A stretch of DNA of 64,000 nucleotides, from positions 37,813 through 101,812 of the forward strand of contig NZ_FPKW01000015.1 in the NCBI RefSeq assembly GCF_900114875.1, in the 5' to 3' direction. Positions 59,901-64,000 of this stretch are shown here, piece after piece. Origin of the DNA: Chryseobacterium limigenitum. GTDB taxonomy: Bacteria > Bacteroidota > Bacteroidia > Flavobacteriales > Weeksellaceae. The translations under genes and the position numbers were made by a program. The notes under the pieces are model-generated. The model searched no databases and had not been told where the DNA came from. It saw nothing but the letters and a program-made list of their open reading frames with translations. How positions within the stretch are numbered: the first letter of the stretch is position 1; the number at the start of each line of letters is the position of its first letter.

Positions 59901-61510
59901 GGAGTTAAGTTCGTCGTTGTTGTAGCAGAAGTTCCTGTAGGTGCTGTTGCAGCAACAGGTGGAGTGCTTGATGTGCTTAAATAATAAGCATATCCATTTC
60001 CGGGAGCCGGAGTTGGAGCTGTCCAGCTAATTGTAGCATTCGTTGCTGTTACAGTAGGCACAGCCATTCCTGTAGGGACAAAACAAGTTGGAATAAATAA
60101 GTTGATATTGTCAACAGCAGCCGGAGGAGTAGTACCACCGCCGCCATCATTTCTCCATTCAAATACCAAACGCATTGTAGTACCTGCAAAGCTGGTTAAC
60201 GTTACGTTTGTATTAAGATAATTCTGCCAGGCAGTTTGGTTGCTAAATTCACCACCAATCTGTATTCTACCTGTTCCGGCAGTAATCTGAGTTCCGGCAA
60301 CAGGCATAAAAGTTGAAGGAACCATCCATACTCTTAGGTAGTCCCATCCGGTTTCTCCTAAAGATTTCCAGTCAAATGCCAGGGTAGCAATAGTTGTACC
60401 GGCAGCAACTGTAATATCTCTGTAAGCATGTGCTACACTTGCAGCACCTGAAATTGTGTAATCATTGGCAACTCCATTATTATTTGAAACATAAATAGAG
60501 TTTCCTGCATTACCTGTAGCTGAGCCATAAGCCCATTTGTTAACTTGTCCAACACTTGTAAATCCTAGATCATTACTTGTATTGAAGTTTTGAGTATATG
60601 GGATTGTAGTTGGGATCTGTCCTGTTGTAAAACTTGCACCGGCAACCCAAATACTGTTATCAGTAGAACTACATACAGAACGTACCCACCAGTAATAAGT
60701 AGTATTAGGAGTTAGAGGATTTAAGTTGGCAGTTGTTGTAGCAACAGTTCCCGTAGGAAGCGTAGCAGAAGTAGGCGGAACACTTGATGTGCTTAAATAA
60801 TAAGCGTATCCATTTGCCGGAGCCGGAGTTGGAGCTGTCCATGAAATAGTAGCTGTCGTAGCAGTAATTGCAGATGGAGCTGTTGGTGTCGGCACAAAAC
60901 AAGTTGGAATAAACAAGTTGATATTGTCAATCGCAGCAGGAGGGGTAGTACCGCCACCGCCGTCATTTCTCCATTCGAATAGCAAACGCATTGTACCTCC
61001 GGCAAAACTGCTGATATTCAAGTTTGTATTAAGATAAGTCTGCCAGGCAGTTTGATTGCTGAATTCAGCACCAATCTGGATTCTTCCTGATCCTGCAGTT
61101 GTTAAAGTACCTGGTGTAGGAGTGTAGGTAGTTGGTACCATCCAGACCTTTAAATAATCCCAGCTTACTTCACCTAAAGACTTCCAGTCAAATGTAATCG
61201 TAGCTATAGTAGATCCTGCAGGAATTGTTATGTCTCTATAAGCCTGGACTGTACTTGCTGCACCTGCGGTGGTGTAAGCATTTGTAACTCCATTATCATT
61301 TGAGATATAAAGAGAATTTGCTGCATTACCTGCCGCAGAACCATAAAACCATTTGTTTGGCTGAGTTCCGTTGGTTAAGGTAAGATCATTTGCTGTCGAA
61401 AAATTTTGTGTGTAGGGGAGTGTTGCAGGTGCCTGTCCATAGGCCCTCGACAGGAAACCTACATTAATCAGACACAGAAGAAGTACTAAAAGAGTAGAAA
61501 GTTTCTTCAT
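56903..61510 (-). CDS. Large T9SS-secreted multidomain surface protein (jelly-roll and FnIII repeats)
   Basis: The 1535-residue protein has a signal peptide (about 1-25). Four jelly-roll modules begin at residues 31, 303, 575 and 847 (each starts near PYTQ/PYLQ with F-x-T-x-NDL), and the first three carry a trailing FnIII domain. Further FnIII domains run from about 1065 to 1320. A GEVEDYT-type domain (about 1325-1450, ending GEVEDYTVRI) precedes the type A T9SS sorting tail, with IMIYPNPVKTTLNVKN and the final KKFIKE. It should be secreted across the outer membrane and attached to the surface as an adhesin or matrix protein. A possible -7 box lies at 61538-61545. Confidence 0.9.
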   Translation of the reverse strand: MKKLSTLLVLLLCLINVGFLSRAYGQAPATLPYTQNFSTANDLTLTNGTQPNKWFYGSAAGNAANSLYISNDNGVTNAYTTAGAASTVQAYRDITIPAGSTIATITFDWKSLGEVSWDYLKVWMVPTTYTPTPGTLTTAGSGRIQIGAEFSNQTAWQTYLNTNLNISSFAGGTMRLLFEWRNDGGGGTTPPAAIDNINLFIPTCFVPTPTAPSAITATTATISWTAPTPAPANGYAYYLSTSSVPPTSATLPTGTVATTTANLNPLTPNTTYYWWVRSVCSSTDNSIWVAGASFTTGQIPTTIPYTQNFNTSNDLGFTSVGQVNKWAYGSATGNAGNSIYVSNNNGVANDYTISGAASVAHAYRDITVAAGTTIATLAFDWKSLGETGWDYLRVWMVPSTFMPVAGTQITAGTGRIQIGGEFSNQTAWQNYLNTNVTLTSFAGTTMRLVFEWRNDGGGGTTPPAAVDNINLFIPTCFVPTGMAVPTVTATNATISWTAPTPAPGNGYAYYLSTSSTPPVAATAPTGTSATTTTNLTPLTPNTTYYWWVRSVCSSTDNSIWVAGPSFTTGQIPATLPYTQSFNTSNDLGFTSAGQTNKWAYGSATGNAANSVYISNNNGVTNNYTISGAASVVHAYRDITIPAGTTIATLAFDWKSLGETGWDYLRVWMVPSTFMPVAGTQITAGTGRIQIGGEFSNQTAWQNYLNTNVTLTSFAGATMRLVFEWRNDGGGGTTPPAAIDNINLFIPTCFVPTGMAVPTVGATNATINWTAPTQVPANGYQYYLSTSSVPPVAATAPTGASATTTTNLTPLTPNTTYYWWVRSVCSPTDRSLWVAGPSFTTTQIPATIPYLQDFTTTNDLGFTSGTQINKWFYGTATGNPGKSIYISNDNGVTNSYTITSAISTVHAYRDITVPAGTTIATFSFDWKAVGESTFDYLRVWLVPASYMPAAGTQITAGTGRIQLGTNYNQQATWQSYSNANLNISSFAGTTMRLVFEWKNDGSGGTQPPAAIDNIVLRICSNATPVVTVTPASITYNSATITWPQDIGGASYSIRYRPVGSTAPWSTASVAAVNTANNTYNLTNLLAATLYEVEVAAVCNATPGVFSHNQFTTKCDPTPPNVTISNITTTSALITWAPLAASSSYTLRWRKVGTTGWPNAEIALPLAPANTYTLQNLAVYTSYEVQIANKCDGTTTLNPWSNPKVFTTERTCDIAPPGLTITNLTPTTAVVVWDPFPGATYILRYRKVGIPSWTNVSVSTNTLTLTGLLELTKYEMQVANICSGTPGTFTPPYLFTTPTVTYCPMSSTSAANEFISKVTVKPNGKPLMENTSVGSTYTDYTAVPAKFIELIQGSTGNEIAIEKSWLGTNNNEGIAVWIDFDRNGTFDINERILASPPSTTTPVKGTFSVPTDAFISLTDFKYVVMRVAMQRDGIPVNCTSFANGEVEDYTVRISKTPVPNATNQTDIMIYPNPVKTTLNVKNTSSRSNYKIYNAAGQIVSAGIILNNKINVSNLINGVYVIDIDDVKGTAQKKFIKE
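58973..61420 (-). repeat. Three tandem 816-bp modules in the T9SS gene
   Basis: Module starts at 61420, 60604 and 59788 are exactly 816 bp apart (272 codons each, no length change), with a partial fourth module from 58972. The second and third read nearly identically at the protein level, for example TYYWWVRSVCSSTD and WRNDGGGGTTPPAA in each. Copy number could change by recombination. Confidence 0.85.
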
Positions 61511-61794
61511 AAGTTATTGTTATTAATATTAATTATGCAAATCTAAATGGTTTTTTACGAATATATAGTATATAACACAATGTTTTTTATAAAAATTGTA
61601 TAAAGAATCCATAAAGATTTTAGGACTGAAAGTTGTTAAATAGTTGAATATTGAAAGATAAACGCTCTATGCTTAATTTTAGTATTTAATTTTAAAGTTA
61701 AAATCTCATAAAAAATGTTTATTATCTTTATTAATAGAGTTTTTACCAATAAAAAGGTTAAAGACTTTTTTACTAAAAATTCGGCAGCGCTATA

Positions 61795-61821
61795 GTTCTG
61801 TTTTCATATACAAAACAGAAC
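61795..61821. repeat. Perfect 10-bp inverted repeat
   Basis: GTTCTGTTTT-CATATAC-AAAACAGAAC. There is no T-run on either side, so it is not an obvious terminator. Its role is unknown. Confidence 0.6.
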
Positions 61822-61835
61822 ATTATATAAAACAA

Positions 61836-61868
61836 AACCCACCGCAATTTTGCGATGGGTTATTTTTA
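61836..61868 (+). terminator. Hairpin with terminator shape
   Basis: AACCCACCGCAA / TTGCGATGGGTT (12 bp, one mismatch, loop TT) followed by ATTTTTATC. No plus-strand gene ends here. On the minus strand it lies just after the truncated immunity copy and could be the old terminator of that unit. Confidence 0.5.
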
Positions 61869-61869
61869 T

Positions 61870-61965
61870 CTACTCAAAGTCACAGACTTTGCGCAGCGGG
61901 GTATATATTATTGATTTATAAATCTTATAAAAAATGTAATAATACGTTCTTTTTATTTTTCTCAT
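61870..61965 (-). pseudogene. Truncated second copy of the candidate immunity gene
   Basis: A 31-codon frame encodes MRKIKRTYYYIFYKIYKSII and then YTPLRKVCDFE and stop. Its first 22 residues match the neighbouring membrane protein (MKKIKRAYYYFYYKIYKSIV then YT) at most positions, and the DNA words around it (GATTTATAAATCTTATA) are also shared. After residue 22 the similarity ends at a short palindromic sequence. It is the broken start of an immunity-type gene, as is common for orphan immunity remnants downstream of Rhs toxins. Confidence 0.75.
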
Positions 61966-61989
61966 AATTTTTATAAAAAAGAAATTAAA

Positions 61990-62021
61990 AATTGGAGCAT
62001 TGAAAATTCAATACTCCAATT
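61990..62021 (-). terminator. Intrinsic terminator of the candidate immunity gene
   Basis: A 15-bp stem (AATTGGAGCATTGAA / TTCAATACTCCAATT, one mismatch, loop AA) with an ATTTTTAATTTC tail on the minus strand, just after the stop at 62034. Confidence 0.7.
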
Positions 62022-62033
62022 GTAATGCTCTAA

Positions 62034-62534
62034 TTATTTATGATTTACATCACTTATAGAATCTTTAATTCTTTGAGATTCAATATATTCTTTAGAATAT
62101 GGACCTGTATGATTCTTTTTAGCTCTTTCAAATAATAAGTAATATGAAAAAATTAGATTAATAACTACTAAAGCAACTAAACTCCAAACTATTATCCCTC
62201 CTTTTTTATTTAATTCCTCAGGTAATTCATCAAACTCTTTGTTATATTTTTTCCATACATCTATATGAATAAAAGAAAAATAGTTTAATACAAAAATAAT
62301 TGTAAGCGGAATAAAAACAATAGGTTGTTGAATAGTTAATTGGCCACTAGATTTTTCGGTTATTAATAAAAAATAATTCCCAATTGATAATAATAGCCAA
62401 ATTTCTAAAGTCCCTATAGCAATAATTGTTTTAAAGTCCGTTAAAAATTGTCCCCCTAGCATTTCAGAAGTATAAACTATCGATTTATAAATCTTATAGT
62501 AAAAATAATAATATGCTCTTTTTATCTTTTTCAT
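62034..62534 (-). CDS. Membrane protein, candidate immunity protein of the Rhs toxin
   Basis: The 166-residue protein has an N-terminal basic and tyrosine-rich stretch (MKKIKRAYYYFYYKIYK) and three transmembrane helices. These are about 37-57 (IIAIGTLEIWLLLSIGNYFLL), 70-90 (PIVFIPLTIIFVLNYFSFI) and 113-134 (IVWSLVALVVINLIFSYYLLF). A charged tail follows. It starts 6 bp after the stop of the Rhs gene, where immunity genes are usually found. An inner-membrane location would suit protection against a membrane-acting toxin. The role is inferred from position, topology and the degenerate second copy. No family was recognised. Confidence 0.65.
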   Translation of the reverse strand: MKKIKRAYYYFYYKIYKSIVYTSEMLGGQFLTDFKTIIAIGTLEIWLLLSIGNYFLLITEKSSGQLTIQQPIVFIPLTIIFVLNYFSFIHIDVWKKYNKEFDELPEELNKKGGIIVWSLVALVVINLIFSYYLLFERAKKNHTGPYSKEYIESQRIKDSISDVNHK

Positions 62535-62540
62535 AATTGT

Positions 62541-64000
62541 TTATTTTGGTTCATGGGCTCCCATTATATTATATCTATAAGGACCAGCCTGATTAAATCC
62601 TTCATCTAACATTTTTTGGTCGATATTGACACCATTAAAGAATCCAGGCCATCCTGAACCACTTGAGCCATCATAGAAATTATCAACTCCAAAATAAAGT
62701 GTTCCAACGGATGCTCCAACTGGTCCTCCCCAATTTCCAACAACTCCCATTACTGTATTTAATCCAAATTTCGCAGGATGAACAGAATTTGCAGAGTTTG
62801 GATTATCTAGATAATTTAAAACTCCAATTCCATCAAAAGCTACACCTAAGAAAAACGAAGCAGTACCTAATCCTTCACCAATTTTACCAATTTTAGAAAA
62901 TGGTAGTGTGGCATCGGTCATTGCTGCTTTACCAAATTGGCTAAGATTTCTGCCTTTTAGAGCATAATTCACAGATATACCTCTCCTAACTCCTTGTTTA
63001 TATAATTGACGAGATTGTACAATTCCAGCAAACCCTGTCAAAATAGCTCCCGTACCAAAAAACCAGTTTCCTTTACCTGCAGCACCATACCAGTTTTGAG
63101 ATGGTGTTTGTGTAGGTACCATAGGTGGTGGCATATTTTGTATCATTGGAGCCTGTATTACACTTCCTCCATTACATACTAAGCAATTAGAAGGCATCAT
63201 TACCAATGCTGGGGTAGAGTTGATTGTTCCGCTTTTATTAACAACCACTTCTTCTATAGGATGTGGATTATTGGCTCCTCCTAATGAGTTGGGAGGTATT
63301 ACAGGTTCTCCTTTCAATCCTGTTGGGTCAACAAACATAATTGGATTATTGTAAGCATATCCATAAGGATCAATGGTTGATTCACTTAATGGATCATGTG
63401 TTCCAAATCTTCCTACATCCGGCATATAGAAACGGGCATTCATATCATAAATCCCGGATTCCTGTAATTCCTGACCTAAGAATTTATATGACTTATAACT
63501 TCCTTGTCCAAAATATGCATTTCCTGTTTTCAAATGATTCATCCCGAAAGGATAGTAATCATTATTATCTACAATTTCAAGAACGCCTGTGCTGTTTCTT
63601 CCGAAACTTAATCTTACATTTCCTAAATGGTCTGTGTAGCTGTAAATATATTGATTTTTCTGATAATCATAAAATCCTTCTGCAGTTGGAAAAAACTGTA
63701 AATCCGGTGTTTTAGCATCAACAATAATTCCGCCACCTCCAAATGGGGGATCAATAGTCGGGTCAATAGGCCCTATAGGTCCATCAAGAGAAAAAGCCTG
63801 TGGCTCCATCGCTCTTGCTGTCATCATTTCAAATTCCGGGCCTCCTCCAGGACCTCCTCCTGAAGTCGTGATTTCTTTTTTGTAATACTGAAAACCATCC
63901 AGATAATCTGTCTTTTCTATTGTGGTGGTAAGGGTATTATATCCTGCAACACTGTTTACGGCATTTTTTTCCAGCTTTATTCCATCTGCTCTGTACATGG
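62541..64000 (-). CDS. Rhs-family polymorphic toxin, C-terminal part (5' end beyond the window)
   Basis: The frame is open to the window edge, so the N-terminal YD-repeat shell lies outside. The visible 486 codons hold the last YD repeats (MYRADGIKLEKN, YIYSYTDHLGNVRLSFGRN), then the Rhs core block with YKFLGQELQESGIYDMNARF, DPLSESTIDPYGYAYNNP and the junction FVDPTGLKGEP near 222-232. After the junction comes a variable C-terminal domain of about 255 residues. It is rich in glycine and moderately hydrophobic (FGTGAILTGFAGIVQS, GTASFFLGVAFDGIG, GNWGGPVGASVGTLYFG) and ends HEPK. No known nuclease or deaminase motif was seen. A membrane-acting toxin is a reasonable guess. Confidence 0.85.
   Translation of the reverse strand, partial: MYRADGIKLEKNAVNSVAGYNTLTTTIEKTDYLDGFQYYKKEITTSGGGPGGGPEFEMMTARAMEPQAFSLDGPIGPIDPTIDPPFGGGGIIVDAKTPDLQFFPTAEGFYDYQKNQYIYSYTDHLGNVRLSFGRNSTGVLEIVDNNDYYPFGMNHLKTGNAYFGQGSYKSYKFLGQELQESGIYDMNARFYMPDVGRFGTHDPLSESTIDPYGYAYNNPIMFVDPTGLKGEPVIPPNSLGGANNPHPIEEVVVNKSGTINSTPALVMMPSNCLVCNGGSVIQAPMIQNMPPPMVPTQTPSQNWYGAAGKGNWFFGTGAILTGFAGIVQSRQLYKQGVRRGISVNYALKGRNLSQFGKAAMTDATLPFSKIGKIGEGLGTASFFLGVAFDGIGVLNYLDNPNSANSVHPAKFGLNTVMGVVGNWGGPVGASVGTLYFGVDNFYDGSSGSGWPGFFNGVNIDQKMLDEGFNQAGPYRYNIMGAHEPK

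Larger units (their letters stand above)
61511..62033. other. 523-bp region between the T9SS gene and the toxin-immunity genes
   Basis: From left to right it holds the T9SS gene promoter side, AT-rich DNA, a perfect palindrome at 61795-61821, a hairpin at 61836-61868, a small CAAAGTC/GACTTTG palindrome (61875-61891), the truncated immunity-gene copy at 61870-61965, and the terminator of the immunity gene. No full-length gene is present. Confidence 0.6.

Noticed and set aside
59161..61005. ORFs opposite or out of frame within the T9SS gene (59161-59383, 60705-61005)
   Set aside because: They are shadows created by the repeated, compositionally biased modules of the real gene.
62663..63715. 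Plus-strand ORFs opposite the Rhs gene
   Set aside because: They are antisense shadows. The minus-strand frame has the YD repeat and Rhs core motifs.
1..64000. tRNA, rRNA, prophage or insertion-sequence genes
   Set aside because: None was recognised on either strand. A covariance-model scan (tRNAscan, Rfam) was not possible here and could still find small RNAs.

Overview
The window is AT-rich chromosomal DNA of a Bacteroidota bacterium, most likely a Flavobacteriia member close to Chryseobacterium (Weeksellaceae). The evidence is: a SusC/SusD/SusE starch locus, a type IX secretion (T9SS) sorting tail on a 1535-residue surface protein, promoters of the TTTG-N19/20-TAnnTTTG type, A-rich rather than Shine-Dalgarno leaders, many signal peptides ending in A-Q, and many short palindromic intergenic repeats. 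No rRNA, tRNA, CRISPR, transposase or phage genes were seen. The genus is an inference from gene content and style.

Layout. 1-12.9 kb: housekeeping and envelope genes: a cut-off lipoprotein, a HAD-type protein, a SerA-like dehydrogenase, mscL, nnrD/E fusion, an unusually long lgt, yidD, rarA, exported and membrane proteins of unknown role, pheA and a thioesterase. 13-19 kb: dnaA, a low-molecular-weight phosphatase, an RsmI-like methylase, and DUF4349, DUF2891 and Mpo1-like proteins. 19-24.2 kb: an AraC regulator followed by a TolC/EmrA/MFS tripartite efflux operon with good promoters. 24.3-30.3 kb: a MoxR-type ATPase with a VWA partner, a methyltransferase and metG.

30.6-42.3 kb is a complete starch/maltodextrin utilisation locus: SusC, SusD, SusE, GH97 glucosidase (SusB-like), GH13 amylase/neopullulanase, an NTF2-like exported protein and an SLC45-like sugar importer. 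Two intrinsic terminators lie inside it and a perfect palindrome lies upstream. Starch would be bound at the surface by SusD/E, imported by SusC, cut by GH13 and GH97 in the periplasm, and the products taken up by the MFS carrier. 42.5-47.8 kb holds a lipoprotein, a GMC oxidoreductase overlapping an MFS carrier, a repeat-rich region with a gene remnant, a pirin and a flavin reductase. 48-54.5 kb is a purine block (purM, purN, purH, purD, guaA). It is preceded by an arrangement resembling an attenuator: strong promoter, 24-codon leader ORF, and intrinsic terminator.

54.5-64 kb: an unknown protein, a GNAT-nitrilase fusion, the T9SS adhesin with an exact 816-bp repeat period, and the C-terminal end of an Rhs-family polymorphic toxin with a candidate membrane immunity protein. 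Just beyond lies a truncated second copy of the immunity gene's start. The two least ordinary places are the purM leader (47787-47950) and the Rhs toxin/immunity end with its orphan immunity fragment (61870-64000).
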